Notes: generated from the sequence alone by a model not told the origin. DNA of 64,000 bases from Channa striata (GCA_033026295.1 CM065182.1:11594001-11658000); one strand, 5' to 3'. Positions 1 through 12,984 are shown, numbered from the stretch's first letter. Numbers and translations: made by a program.

Positions 1-1389
1 GTAAAAAGCTGCTTGCATTGCCTAGCAAGCACTAGCGCCGCTTCCCCCTTCACATCACCCCCTCGTCTGCTTTTCACTCTCTCTCTGCATTTCTTTCCCT
101 ATTCTAGGTCCACCTGTCCTCCATCTCTGTTTGTTGTCTTCCCCTCGTTTCTCTCACATCTCTCTTTTCATGGTTCTTCACTTGAATTTGATTCTTAAGT
201 CTAGATGCTTGTTTGGGTTTGGTGTAATAATCTTGAGGAATGGGGTGGCGTTTTACAATTGCTAGATTTGTGTGTGTGTGTTTAGGTGTGTGTGTGTGTG
301 TGTGTGTGGGGGTTAATTAATTACGGCCAGTGATTTTGGCTGCCCTCCTAGTTGTGGGCCCCTGTTCTCAGCCGTCGGAGGTCTCCAGGGGCCCCGCCGG
401 TGGGTCCTGCTGAATGAATTGGCATCCATTTTTTATGAAGAGCAGGTTATCCTATTTAGTCAGATTAAAACAGACAAGAAGGAGGAGGTGAATGAGGAGG
501 AGTGGGGACAGATCCAGAATGATGAGACCACAGAAGAAAAAAATACAACTTTCATCTCCTTTCTCTTTCTCCCATTTAAGGCTCTTTTCCTCCTTTCCTC
601 CTCATCCTCCTCTTCCTCCCCTCTTTTCTGTCTGCCTTACTCTTAGGCTCCACTCAAAAACAAGCTTGCCCTCCTTCTCTCCTTCAACACCCCCGCCACT
701 CCCATCAACTCACATCAAGTCCATCCCTTCACCCATCCACCTACCCATTAACCTGGTTATGGGTGCAGAGTGCTTTGCTGACCCTTTGCCAGGTGTGGCA
801 CAACCTTCCATCTCTTCTTTCTCCATCTCTTTAGATGTATGTCTTTCCTGTGTCGCTGTGACTCTTACTTCTCCATTTCTTAATCTGTCTTTCTTTCTGT
901 CTCACTCAGTGTGCTTTTTCTGCACATTTGAATTTCCTGCCAATTTTTGCTCTATGGGAGTTTGTTTGTCTTTCCGTCCCACTGTTTTTTTGGCTGAGTT
1001 TTTGTTATTAATTTCAATAAGATTGCAGGGAAAGAGATTGTCAAAAACTATACTCAATCATTTGTTGGCAACCCTTGGGCCACTTGCAGTGTAGCGTGAG
1101 CAACAAAGTGCTTTGTCTTTTAATACCACATGTTTATTAAAATGTTTATAAATTTTTTGACTGGGGCATTTGAGAAGAATAAATTCAGGTGTCAAATAAT
1201 TTATTGAAAGGAACCATCAGTGCCACCACTTCCACATTGGATAGTTATTTGGACACGCCCCCAGAAACCAGCGAGACAATTTCTCTCTTGGCCGTAACTC
1301 TGGCTATGAGTAATGCTTGTATAACTAGCAACTATAATATTCACAGCATAAGGACATGAGAAATCACATTATATTTCCTCCTACTCTTA
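1..1389. other. gene-free stretch, pyrimidine-rich with TG repeats
   Basis: No credible gene. The plus strand is C/T-rich at about 50-190 and 540-720, which creates long but low-complexity Ser/Pro/Leu reading frames. A (TG)n microsatellite lies at about 269-308, and one less repetitive block follows it. The rest is unremarkable. Confidence 0.6.
310..430. promoter_or_regulatory. candidate conserved noncoding block
   Basis: Directly after a TG microsatellite the composition changes to balanced, unique sequence with TTAATTAATTACGGCC and a GC-rich core (GTCGGAGGTCTCC, GGGGCCCCGCC). It has no simple repeat and no coding frame. The contrast with its flanks is the only evidence; conservation could not be tested. 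Confidence 0.2.
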
Positions 1390-1394
1390 AGAAT

Positions 1395-1750
1395 GTGGAA
1401 TGATATGGAGTTACAACACGTTCTCATCCCAGAGCGTCGGATATTGACGGTTCCAAAGTTGTCAAATTCTGTTGCTTTGTACATCCTATCATATTGGTAT
1501 ATCATATTGCCATTGCATATTGCATATGCCACAGGTGCATTTTGGAGTCAGTATTGGATGATCCAGGAGAGCCACCTTTTGGCGCCACATAAAAAAATTT
1601 ATATTCACAAAACAACTACTTTAGGGTCAGGGAAAACAACTTAAGGGTGATGTTATGTTAGGAAGCACCAGCGGTTAGGGTTAGGCACAAAAACTTCTGC
1701 GTAAAGTTAAGTTAGAACACAATTTACTTAAAAGAAAAGTTCTACAAACG
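1395..1750. repeat. possible interspersed repeat, family unassigned
   Basis: The segment from ACACGTTCTCATCCC through GTCGGATATTGACGG to the GGTTAGGGTTAGGCAC motif resembles a dispersed teleost repeat that carries TTAGG-rich stretches. I recall the pattern but cannot name the family or fix the ends. The reading frames across it show no recognisable transposase or reverse transcriptase. Confidence 0.3.
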
Positions 1751-2221
1751 TGCTTCCTATGTACCAAACCATCTGCTTGTCTTTTCCAAAAGCACAGTGA
1801 CACCAGACAGGTGTGGAGGGGCAGCAGGACAGTCACAGGCTGCAGGGGGGGTGGGGGTGGGGGAGTGTGTGCTTCAGCAAACCTTCAATCGTTTATGCGT
1901 ACGAAAAGCAGAAATCTGCCTTAAGTCTGCATCTGAAGGGGGGGATTGTGTCGTGGAAAATCTCTAACTTTGTACATTTAACAAAAAAGTGTCTATGACA
2001 ACCGGAGGCGACGAAAGTGAACCTGAAGACTCTCCAACCTCTGGTCAAGCCCTCATTAGACCCATTAAATGTTTCTGGATATATTCAGGATTAACACACC
2101 ATGGAGGACTTCAGTGACTTCAGTTTTGTGGATTTTTGTGCATTAAATTATCACCAGTAAAACAAAGACGCTTCCAGTGAACTTAGTGCAAACCCAACAC
2201 TTCTCATTCCATGCATGAATA

Positions 2222-2430
2222 GGTGGAGGTTGCAATAAACTGCAAATACCTGAGAGTCAACTTAGACACTAAACGCAACTGGGCCATAAACTCTATGGTG
2301 CTTTACAACAAAGGCCTGAGTCTACGTGTGGTGTGGTTCTTTTCCTTTCTTTTGAGCGGAGAGCAGCTGTAACAAGGCAAAGCCAGTTCCCTATGGGACT
2401 AATAAAGTTCTTTGTATCTTGAATCTTGAG
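2222..2430 (+). mobile_element. 3' end of a decayed LINE (reverse transcriptase tail and 3' UTR)
   Basis: From 2222 the plus strand reads, in one frame, VEVAINCKYLRVNLDTKRNW followed by an ALYKKG-like LYNKG. This is a degenerate match to the C-terminal part of L2/Rex1-type LINE reverse transcriptases (pattern V..YKYLGV..D.K..W). It is followed by TGTAACAAGGCAAAGCC and TATGGGACTAATAAAGTTCT, the typical 3' tail of such teleost retroposons. No 5' portion is visible, so it is a 5'-truncated, dead insertion. Subfamily is not determined. Confidence 0.65.
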
Positions 2431-4182
2431 TCCTGCAGACTAAGTAATGTTGAGGAACACTGGATAAATACTTAAAGGATCCAACTGCTTGGATAACTTA
2501 CCCTCCTTTGGGCAGTGGAGGTGTGATGATGGTATAAAATATAAATACATATAAATATAAGAGTTACCCCTGCTGGACTTTACCACAACTAAAAAACACC
2601 CACACCAAGCCTCTGGTGGGCAGCTGGGAAGTGAAGAACCCAGCCCAAAACCTTAAAAGCCCAATGAATTAATAAAACTTGCCCTGTCATTTCCTGAAAC
2701 ATTTAGCTGATCAGCAGTAAAAAGCATAAATCATAAAGTATTTGGACTACAGTGGCAAAGAGAGAGCACCTGAAGAGTGACATGTCCAGTGAAATCAATG
2801 CAATTAGTAATTACTAAATCAGTCAAGCTCACCTGAATCTAAAAGTTTGTTCTGACTGACTGTAAACTGGAGGCACGACTGCACAAAATGAATGCGTTTG
2901 TCATGTCAGCAAACACTGCTGAGGAAAAACAATCAGACTCATAAGACACATGACTTTATTGTTCACACAGTATTTGATAACTGATATAATGTGTCAAGTT
3001 CGAGAAAGTATTGTTTCGGTTGGGACAAGAGAGAGAACTCGTTCTTTCTTCTTTCCCCATTTTCTTTTTGGCTTCTATCCTTGTTATTTTCTTCATCCTC
3101 TCTTCATTGCCGTACCCGCCCTCAGTCCCATTTTACCCCATCCTTCTCCGCTTCCTTCTCTCCGTCTTCTACATGTCTGCCGTCCCTCTGTGGGAGGTTT
3201 CTGTTAAATGATGCAGGAGACGGCAGACAGAACTATAACATGGCGAAGGCAATGACATGTAAAGCCCAGCATAGCCAGCATGAAACATTCTCCTGGGGTT
3301 AGGGGTGGAAGAGAAGAACAGAGAGCAGGGCTAGGAGAAGCTGCGAGAGGGAAGGGAGGATGAAGGTGGAAGCAAAGAAGAGAGAACTGTGAGGCAACGG
3401 AAGAGGCAAAGACACAAGACTCTTGAGCAAACGCTGTGATGCAAAGGCGAAGATCACATGGTCACTGGAGGTTGGCAATAGTGCAACACATTCCCAGATT
3501 GTCAAATACTGATGCTTTCTCAAATTCTTTGGCGTGTCTTAGTTAAGGTACCTTTTAGCATCTGCACACAAACAAGGTTTTAAACTGACAATGTCAAGCA
3601 CAAATGTTTCAGCCTTGTATATCCAATGATTATTGTAGCATATTACGGTTAATGATTTACAACACAAGTAGCCAAGCTAACAAATGTAGTTTGCTGCCAT
3701 CAATCATGTTACCATCGCCTTTCACATTTTATCAGGAGTCCCCAAAGAAGGGAGAGGAAGTGGGATGGATGACAGGTTGACGAGAGAAAGAAGGGCTGGA
3801 GCAAAGGGAAGGGAAGCAGATGAGGGTGAGGAGAAGAAAGGAAACACACACACCTGCCTGACACTGCTGACCCAGCCTCTGAACAAAGCAGAAAGCTGGT
3901 TTGATTTGTGTGTCAGTTCCTACGAACACGCTCTGCTCGTGTGGATCTCCCTGTAGAGCTGCCCGAGCAACAGAAATCATGGCTTTTTGTTAGTGCTCCA
4001 AGTCCATCCATGCAGATAATGTCAGGAAGTAACTAAGAAACACACAAATACTGAGTCACACATGCCAGTGAATTCTCTAACACCCGTGTTTTAAAGGACA
4101 AGGCCGGTGGGACAGTGAGTGAGTAAGAATCAATGAGGAGGCCGGGACCCTGTGTGGCTGTGAGACTGAGAGCTACATGCAC

Positions 4183-4215
<33 letters not shown>

Positions 4216-5690
4216 TGCTGACGTTTGGGGAGAATGTGTCTGTTGGTCTTTCAGTTTGCTGCCATGTATTTTTCTGGGTAGCATGACCGTGTGTGATGGT
4301 TTGTCTTTTTAAGTTTTTGCTTCTGTGTTTGGCCTTTTTTTGTTATAGCAAAATGTCTCCAAATTGTCCATACACGGTGTATGTGGACACATGGCAATGA
4401 TGTTAAGAGAAAGAAAAGGCTGTACATGCTACACATCGCTGACACAGGCACCAGTTATTTCACAGAATGAACACACACGCACACACATACACACAATGTT
4501 AAAAAGCATCAAGGCAACATTTCTGTCCATGTCCCCACAGACATGTCATGTGAGGGGACAGAACAGCCACATTTGTATTGAAAAAGCAACAAAACACTCA
4601 CTGACACACTTCACTGGACACCACAGATAATGGCACATTTCTTTCTGTGTCTTCTCGTCCCACTGGACTGGCTGTCAGGACATCTATTTCAGCACATTTT
4701 TGAGACCTCCAAGTATCCAATTTAGGACAGCCGGACCTTGTACCTAATTTAACGCCACATGATGTCCCCCTTGTACAAAATACATAAGAACATTTAAAGC
4801 CATGCCACTGTAAGTTTGACTTGGCTTGTTTTATTGTTTTAGGTAAAGACATGACTCATCCTGTGAAGAGTGTCTCTGTATTATTCAGAGAATATGAAAA
4901 TTTACTAAACTGAAAAAAATCACGGTTCTAACAGGGAAATTTGAGAGGCATATTCTAACACCTGGGCACATGAATCTTACTGAATGACTGCTATAGCTAA
5001 GAAATTTAAGTGAACATGCCCATACAGTTGGACAAAGGCTCTCATAAAAAAGTAGCTATGTGTTTCATTGATAGTTATGTAGTTTGGAAGATGAACATGT
5101 TGGTTTTTAGCAGGTTTGGGGGTCCTGAGAGGTCAGTAGCCTCACTTCAGCCACAGTTGAAAACATGAACAAAACCCCATTAAAAGTGGAAGTCAGATGT
5201 TTTTACTCCCCCACCACTCAGGATGAGATTACTCCGTTAATGGAGCTGCCTGCCTTTTCTCTCTCTCTCCCCCACCTGCACTCTTATAGTACTCTTCCAC
5301 CTAGTGAATTATGAATGGAGGGACCCCTTGTTTTTCTGCCTCTGGCCGGCCCACCGTCCACTCAGTGCACTCTATTGTGCATGCACACAACGCATTTCAC
5401 ATCATACAGAATAAAATGAGATGGAGCGACTTTGTATCAGATCAGATCGATTGGGATAACATATGGCAGGAAACACCCCGTGTGGTTTCCAGTCAGATTA
5501 TGACGTTGGCTGAGACCACACTGATCTGTGACAACTCCAAGGTGCAACTTTTTTATGCCCAAACTTGGCGCACTGCCCTTGAATTGTTGTCCTTGGGACA
5601 AAAAAGGTGTGTCAAACGATAACAGTCTTAGTCCTTCTGTATGTGTCAGTTGCGGTAAAATAGTGAGTTAAATCTAGGGACATAGTTTAA
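2431..5690. other. gene-free stretch, skewed tracts and a microsatellite
   Basis: No credible gene. C/T-rich sequence lies at about 3030-3200 and purine-rich tracts at about 3303-3420 and 3737-3850. A (TG)n repeat lies at 4184-4212. The open frame at 5311-5622 (103 codons) has no recognisable motif and no splice context that I can support. Confidence 0.55.
4184..4212. repeat. (TG)n microsatellite
   Basis: Uninterrupted TG dinucleotides, about 14 copies, followed by a few degenerate units. Confidence 0.9.
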
Positions 5691-5691
5691 T

Positions 5692-5898
5692 CATCCATCT
5701 ATTATCTTTAAATACTTATTATGTTAAAGGTCACAGGTGGCTTAATCCTAACCCAGCTGTCAAGAGACAGACAGACACATACAGACAGATAACCATTCAC
5801 ACCTATGGCGATTTAGAGTCATAAACCTGAAATAGACTTTGGACTGTGGAAGGAAACCCAGGCAAGCACAGGAACAATTTCCAAACTCTACACACACT
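5692..5898 (-). mobile_element. tRNA-related SINE-like repeat, inverted, head truncated
   Basis: On the plus strand it begins CATCCATCTATTATC, continues through ACAGACAGATAACCATTCAC and GGCGATTTAGAGTC, and then GACTTTGGACTGTGGAAGG. This is the reverse complement of a widespread teleost element whose forward copy lies at 27856-28197. The tRNA-like head is missing or too decayed to see. Several point differences indicate an old copy. Confidence 0.7.
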
Positions 5899-6479
5899 TA
5901 ACTACACATCTGAAGGACTTATACTTTCCTGGAGATAATTTTATTCGCAACAATTCTGAGGAAAATATTCTATAAAAATACAGCATTGAAAATTTTTTGA
6001 TTTAAAACTTTTTTGTCTAAAGGAAGTCACTCGATAACCTTGGCTCTTAATGTTGCTCACATTATTCTAAAATAGACCTGTGTATTCATGTTATCATTGG
6101 CATAAGATTCTGTACTATTAAAAAACACTTTATTGCTCCACACAGTATTGCTTCCGTACTTCCACCACTTCTGCTTAGGGTCCACTCATTATCACTCTCA
6201 CTTCCAAATAAATTTACTCGAATTATTGGTTCTGCAGTGTCCTCATTTAATCCTTCTCTTGCATTGTCTTGCACAATGTAACATTATTAACAGATTAAAA
6301 AGAATAAGTAAAAGCAACTGGTCATTCGTAGAAAAATGAAATCCAAACAGTTCTGAAGTGAAAATCACCAACAACAGGCAGTCAGATAATTGGACAATAA
6401 GGAACCGCATGAATAGAATGGCATGTCACTGCCTGCCATTGTGGTGTTTCATGCAACCCAGAGTGTACTCCATTAACAA

Positions 6480-6590
6480 GGCCTCAGCAGCGCTAATGAT
6501 GAGCCACAGACGTAATTGGCCTCATCAGACAGACTTTCAAAGTGTTTATATTAGCTTAATTAGCTCTGGTACGTACTGGCTGTGTGTGAG
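6480..6590. promoter_or_regulatory. candidate conserved noncoding block
   Basis: Unique sequence with clustered homeodomain cores: GCTAATGATGAGCC, CGTAATTGGCCTCATC and TATTAGCTTAATTAGCTC. It has no coding frame and ends at a CA microsatellite. Inference from motif clustering only. Confidence 0.25.
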
Positions 6591-6598
6591 AGAACGAG

Positions 6599-6622
6599 CA
6601 CACACACACACACACACACACA
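6599..6622. repeat. (CA)n microsatellite
   Basis: Uninterrupted CA dinucleotides, about 12 copies. Confidence 0.9.
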
Positions 6623-6759
6623 CGAATATTGAAATACACGTGCGTGTGCACACTCAGTCCCCGTAGACCCAGCCTCAAGTTATTGCAGCAGAGAGTTCAC
6701 CGAAAGCTGCTGGTTTTGAAAGTTAAATGCCACTGTGTAAATATATTTCCAGGGGATAT

Positions 6760-6845
6760 CCAGGGAATAATCAACTTTTAATTTAGCTGCTAATCTAATT
6801 AGTCGCCACGGTGCTCAACGGCCTCCCTAATGTGATTTGAAGACT
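6760..6845. promoter_or_regulatory. candidate conserved noncoding block
   Basis: Dense ATTA/TAAT cores (GGGAATAATCAAC, TTTTAATTTAGCTG, CTAATCTAATTAGTCGCC, CCTAATGTGATTTG) sit beside a GC-balanced stretch (GGTGCTCAACGGCCTCC). This resembles vertebrate developmental enhancers. Conservation is untested. Confidence 0.3.
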
Positions 6846-7428
6846 GAAAGAGAGCTAAAAAACCTACAAGGAAATTGCTTGAAAAATCACTAACAGAGGT
6901 TTTTTGGATTTCGTGTCCCGGGGATATCTGTACATTTGTGGAATTACAATAAGGGGAAAATCAGAAAAAGTGATGAGAGAGAGAAGATTTTGAAGAATTC
7001 TGCCTCCAGGGGGGTATCTCCCTCCCTTGTTAACTACAGCAAAGTTGATGCAATAGCATATTAAGTCAGTCAATGGACTTTATCAATGCCAGGATCCATT
7101 AATAGACAACAGCCTGCAGCACAAAGCTGCACTGCAGTAAAGACTTCACACATAGATTTGGCACAAGTTGACATGCTTGTGAAATTATTATTCCCAGAAC
7201 GTGAAACAGGAGAGAAAAATAAGAGTTTCTGATTTTTGAAGAGCTTTTCTATTTATTGAAGTTCAAACAAAACTGAATTAAAGCTGAATTTGTTTTTAAA
7301 ATGTAACTTTTGACTGATTTATTGCAAGTTTCAAATCATGGATGCACATTAGCTTATGAACAAAACCCTAGTCGGTACAACCTGGCTTCTATGATTTGTA
7401 CCGTAGTGCCCCGTTGTCTGTGCAGCTG

Positions 7429-7430
<2 letters not shown>

Positions 7431-7459
<29 letters not shown>
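7431..7459. repeat. (GT)n microsatellite
   Basis: Uninterrupted GT dinucleotides, about 14 copies. Confidence 0.9.
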
Positions 7460-7460
<1 letters not shown>

Positions 7461-7974
7461 TTGAGGGAGAGAAAGTTTCAGCCTCTTCAGCTCCTCAGAA
7501 GGACTCAGTGGGAAGAAGAGCAGAATTTAACTGGAGAGACGATAGGGGGGATGAACAGATCTGAACACTGCAAAAAAAGTTGGGTAAAATTAAAAGAGTG
7601 ATTTAATCACCAAGACATTTATATTAGCTCGCCAGCATGAACACAAATTCCACCAGCAGCCAGGTACCTGAACTACTGAGATTATGTCATCAGTTAAAGC
7701 TGTGTTCAAGTAGAGATGTATGGGGACAAATGAAGTGTTACAAGTTTTGTGAAAAAAGAAAATTATTCTGGTTGAAATTTTTACAGCCACCTACCAGATG
7801 TGTGCAGATACCCTGCTACAGGATAATGGGTAAAGAGATAGAACTCACCGTTTTAGAGAAACAGTAGAAAGACGTTGAAACAAGCATCTGGGCACTGTGA
7901 CCGAAGAAAAGTCAGTGATTCTACAATTAAAAAAATGTTTTGTTCATTACTTGACATTTTTTGCAGTCTTTCCA

Positions 7975-8060
7975 GCCCAGCCTGCGGAGAAGAGGCCAGG
8001 GGCTTCATTAGAGAAATCTGGAGGCCGACCCTATCAGCCTGGGGGCACGCAGGAGGGGGG
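7975..8060. promoter_or_regulatory. candidate conserved noncoding block
   Basis: A GC-balanced island in AT-rich DNA containing GAAGAGGCCAGGGGCTTC, CATTAGAGAAATCTGG and AGGCCGACCCTATCAGCC. Open frames cross it on both strands, but none shows a family motif. Confidence 0.2.
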
Positions 8061-8699
8061 TGGGGATCTATACCAAACCGAACGCCCGTCTCTCCACTGG
8101 AGACGGACCGGGCTCCCCTGGGCTCCCCGCGACCGACCTCCTGCTTCTGTGGATGGGCCAGAAAAATCAACTGCGTTCCCCTTTGAACAACCTCCTCCTC
8201 CTCTTCTTCCTGCTGCTCTGTCTCGCCTTCAAGCTCTCTCTTTTTCTCCCTTCGCTCCCTTTCTCTGTGGACCTAATGAATGATTCATTTAACCCCTCCA
8301 CCACCTCCAACACCACCCAACTCCTCGCCTTTTCACCCAACCACCCAGCTATCCACCTTCCCCTTTTTTAAAACAATATTTTCTTTCTGTTCTGCTATTT
8401 TACTGCACTTAGGGACAATTTTTTTAAATAAAAAGAAGAAGAGTCGGGGTCCAGTGAAAACATATTGGCGTCCAGTGTGGGGTAACAACAAAAGGAGGAA
8501 CAAATACACATTTGTGTCACAGATGCCTTCCGTGTATCCCATTAAAGGCAATGTTTGACAAATTACACAGCTTGAATTTCGATTTGCTTCATATGTATAT
8601 GTGTGTCTGTGGAAGGGGGGGTTACGGAGATGAAGCATTTGTTGGGCTCACACACTCTACACTGAACTGCTAATGAGGGCAAGATGGTGAAAAGCTCTT

Positions 8700-8870
8700 T
8701 AAATGAGGTGTAACGACACACCAGAGCAGCAGAAAAAGGAAGCCTGGCTACCCAGATAAAATCAATTACAGCCCTTATTATGTTGGTAGAGTCGTTAATT
8801 TAATGGAATAATTGGCCAGTACCCGAAAGAGCTAATTGCCATGATGAAACCAAATTTCTAACATGAAAGG
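8700..8870. promoter_or_regulatory. candidate conserved noncoding block, homeodomain-motif-rich
   Basis: This block looks more like a conserved enhancer than almost any other in the window. It carries ATCAATTACAGCCC, TTATTATG, GTCGTTAATTTAATGG, ATAATTGGCCAGTACCC and GAGCTAATTGCCATGATG within about 120 bp, with no simple repeat and stops in all frames. Confidence 0.35.
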
Positions 8871-11289
8871 GGAAGTAAATGAATCTAGATAGTGCACTTG
8901 AAAGGCTCCCAGAATCTAGGGACAGTTTCAAAGATGGTTTTATATTCTTGGATCTATTTTCCCTGGGCTCTGACTCACAGGCGCCATGTGAGGAAAACCA
9001 GTGTGATTAAATTGGAGAAGCAATCTTTCCTAAGTCTTTGTCCCGCAGAAAAAATAGAACAACTCCTAAAGAGGAGAAGAAGAGATGGAAATATGGACCC
9101 AAGGCCTGGTTTCTGTAGCTGCATTTGAAAAATCAACACAGTGAGGAACTGAGATCATAGCAGTGTAAATATTTCACATACTTAAATTTGAGTAATTAAA
9201 AGTCATTATTGACACACTGAGGGAGAGGTGGAATTATTGCAAAGTAGCACATAAGTTGGGGAACCAAGTTGTATTATTAATTAAGGTCCGGTTTTGTTTG
9301 TTGAATTAAAATTTGTTTTCATGAAATGCAAAACTGAAATTTTGGAATTTAAACCAAAAAAGATAACATATTGTTAGCTTTCCTTCAATCCTGAAAGTTT
9401 AGCAGAGTTATTCGCTTTAATGATAAAATACATTAGTTTAATATTTTATAAATTTCTTATGAATATTATCACCAAGTATAAGTGGGTAAATCCCACTGTC
9501 GAATTAGTAAAATGTCTTTATAGAGAAGTAATTATTAGAAATTGTTATTATTGTTCTTCTTCTCAATGTAACATCTGATGTCTAATGAACATCCACACTG
9601 TTAAAGTAGGTCATGTACAGTAGTCACTTCACTGGCTTGAGTGTGTCACGGCTGGTGACACTTAACTTGCTCAGTATTGGTCTTGACTTTGACATCTAAC
9701 AGGAATGTCATACTGCTGAGCAAGACTGGGGAGATTTTCTTACTGAGTGGTCACATTATACAGACAATTTATCATGGTAAAAAAAAAAACAACGAGCTAA
9801 AGTTCTACTTTGCCTACTGGAATATTGATATTCTAAAATGTGACGTGGCGGACGTCCTTTCGTGGTTTTCCAGCAATCTCCATACACAAGTCAGGAGTTA
9901 AAAGCCAACAAAAAGCTGTGATGCCCACAGTATTAAAGGAAACAGGAAACAGACGTTGATGCAAAGGTTTGTGCCAAGATGGAGTTAACAATATAACATT
10001 TACACAGTAGCACAATGTACACAAATTAAACTTACGCACAAAAGCAATATGTCAGAGCTGCATATACACGTGAAATATGGTAAAATATAGTGTCAAAATT
10101 CATTTGTAAAAAAGCACTTTTAATTTGCATTTCTAAAAATATGCTTTTACTTTTTTATTAGGGACAGTGAGTGCAAATTGGTGGCTAAAATGTCCTTTTT
10201 AATCCATTTGAAATCCTGTCTACAACACAAAAAGTGTGTGAGACGTGAGTGTCTGAATAGTCTCGGAAGCAAATGTATGTCTGTATGTGGTTGGCAGATG
10301 TGTTTTCTTGGGAGTAGACAGTCTGTGTGACGTTTGGCAGTGACATCTGACAGGCTCAAGAGACACAAGACACAACAGTCTCAGCTCCCTCCGTCTCTGC
10401 TTCCTCTGAAGGAGTGAGAGCATGAAGACGACTCTGACGCCAAGTGGCAGCACTTCAGAAATCAAGATGGTGGCCCGCCCCTCCTATCCTATCTAATTAT
10501 AATGCCATCATCGTCATTCATTTCTCCCATAATCAAAACACTTCATATTCACAAATAAACACACAGACATGCACTTTTGAAAAAAACAAACTTAACTCCT
10601 CTGGCTACAAAGAGAGGCCGCCATCTGCTTTCCACCAGTGTCAGCCAGAAGCCGTTGTATTGGTGTGGACCCGACCACAGGTGAAAGTCTGATTTCACTT
10701 CCAGATGTTCAGCTGCCCAAACAACATCAGCACCAAACTAAGGCTCAAAATCAGGGCAAAGCAGCAACTTAAGGAATTAAAACAGATGAAACTGTCCCTG
10801 GTTTGTGCTGGTCTAAGTTTACAGCTGCCCACTAGAAGAAGTTTCTCCCGACTGATGTCTGTTTTCTACTTTTGATCAGTGATTATCTGGGATAAATAAT
10901 TTAAATTACTAAAAAGTTAATAAAGACTCAAGAAAATATTTCCCATTTGGACTTCTGAGACCAAGGAAGCGATTTGATAGACATGAGGGGTAAATGTGTG
11001 GTGAGAGGACGGGTTACAGCTGGGGACTTTAAGAAAAAAGTGGACAGCAAAATGGACAGAGGGAGGAGCGGAGGAGCAAAACGGGAAGTTTTGAAAGAGG
11101 AGGAGGAGAGGTGTGGCAGAACGGGCCGGGGGAAACCCACCCCCATAATTGGTACTTAAACACCCGCGCTGAGCAGAACTGTTGCTATCATAAGAAATTG
11201 ATGAATTAACTGAGAGAGAGAGAGAGATAGACATGGAGAGACCAGGAGACTGTAGGACGGCAGAGATAGAGAGAGAGAGGGTTCTGAAT

Positions 11290-11540
11290 CTTTTAAGAGG
11301 ATAACTTACTTGGGCAAAACAGCTGTTTATGCATTATTTGTGCGGCGAGCCATTTACCACCGTTTAGGATGAAAACCTTGGTTCCCGGGCTGCAGGAGTT
11401 GCCCGCGGGGACACAGAAGGTTTTGGGGAGGGACCCGGCGGCCCATCAGTCACTGATAAGAAAGGATGAAAAATTAATTTGCTGGTAGTTTCATTTTAAA
11501 GACTCAGATATCGGCCTGTCAGTCTATGAGCTTTCATTTA
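11290..11540. promoter_or_regulatory. candidate conserved noncoding block
   Basis: A GC-rich core (CCCGGGCTGCAGGAGTTGCC, GGGACCCGGCGGCCC) is flanked by AT-rich motif clusters (TTTATGCATTATTTG, AAAATTAATTTGCTGG, TTTCATTTAAGTGAC). No supportable gene. CATTTAAGTG matches an NKX2-type CAAGTG/CACTTAA core. Confidence 0.3.
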
Positions 11541-12948
11541 AGTGACAAACAGGCGTGCAGGGATTCAGAGGAGGAGAAAACAGGAGGAGGAGTTGGGCGT
11601 GGATGGATGGAAAGTTTACGGACAAGTGAGGCGGCGTCCACATTAACTGGGAACCCAGGAGACTTTCCATTTCATTTTCTCTATCTCTCTTGTTTTGGTG
11701 AATGCATTTTCTGGGTCTTAATGGTCTCAACTGTCAGCGGAGGTAAAACTAAAGGGAAAACTCAGTCACGTGTTATTTGGTGCTTGTAACTGGACGGTTT
11801 TGACCAGCAATGCATTATAGGATCTGGATACAAGATAATGGGCTCAAAGATGGCAGTGTGGCATGAAATATTTTTAATAATATGATATTTTTATTCTTGT
11901 TTCAGAAATGTGGTTGTAACCGTTATAATTTTCAAACCTTGTAGACAGGTAAAAACTGGCAAGCATGAAAACACACACTTAGCAAAAGTTTGAAAACGGA
12001 AAAAGTATCGTGTAGAATTCTGGGTGTGAGGTAGAGGGTTTTTCAGATCCGAACCTGTTGCTGCCTTTAAGTATGTGAATTCCTACCAAGTTGAAGAAGA
12101 AAGGATCAATGGAGGTGTAGGGAGGAATGGATTGATGGATGCATGATGGCCTCTTTAAACTCTGTCCAGCAGGAGGATTTGACATCATCACTGTTTCACT
12201 TTGAACACTTCAAAGAAAGCCTTGAAGTTGACTTTGGAGAATCAAACGACAAGCACTATTGCATTAAAAGAGCCACTATCACACATCTTCAAATATCGCT
12301 GCCTGTCACTCAAGTCCAGACAAATTGCCAGAGCCTCGGCCCTGCGTGAAAACAACAAGACTGGAGAGCCAACTGGTAAAAGCTAATGAGCTTTCGAGTT
12401 TTGGGAAACTGGGGAACTCACACTCTCTCCAAAGCGGTCTGCTGTTTGGTCGGTGCTAAACTTCCTGTATTGTGTTTGCGGATGTTGGTCCACTTTCCAA
12501 CACACGTGCACACCTGATAACCCTACAACATCTCCAGGAGTAAATAAGACAGTAAGTCAAAATCCAGTTGTTTTCAACCTTTTGGCTATTTCATTAGTGT
12601 TTAAATTTTTGTGATTTTGTGTTTCTACATGCTTAAATATATAGGACCAAATATTTAATACCTAATGGTCCTCCAAAGTACAGCATTAAATACAGTTTCC
12701 TGTCGTGCACACGTTGCTCCATGCAGGTGTGCGGTTTCCCTGCCTGCTTTTCACTCCGCTCCTCTAATCCTGCCTCCTCTCCCATCATCCCTCCTGTTGC
12801 TGCAGCGACTGCCTGAGGGCGACAGACACTTCCATGTCATGTTGAGCTCCTCTGATGCTGATCGGTCCTGATGGAGAGAGCTTTGTCCCTGTTTGTTCAC
12901 CCAAAGTACCGGCTTGTCACATCATCACCTGTGAAGGAAACTGTCTCT

Positions 12949-12951
<3 letters not shown>

Positions 12952-12982
<31 letters not shown>
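12952..12982. repeat. (CA)n microsatellite
   Basis: Uninterrupted CA dinucleotides, about 15 copies. Confidence 0.9.

Positions 12983-12984
<2 letters not shown>

Noticed and set aside
492..1094. 200-codon plus-strand frame
   Set aside because: Its first half is Ser/Pro/Phe from a C/T-rich tract. No motif, no splice or start context.
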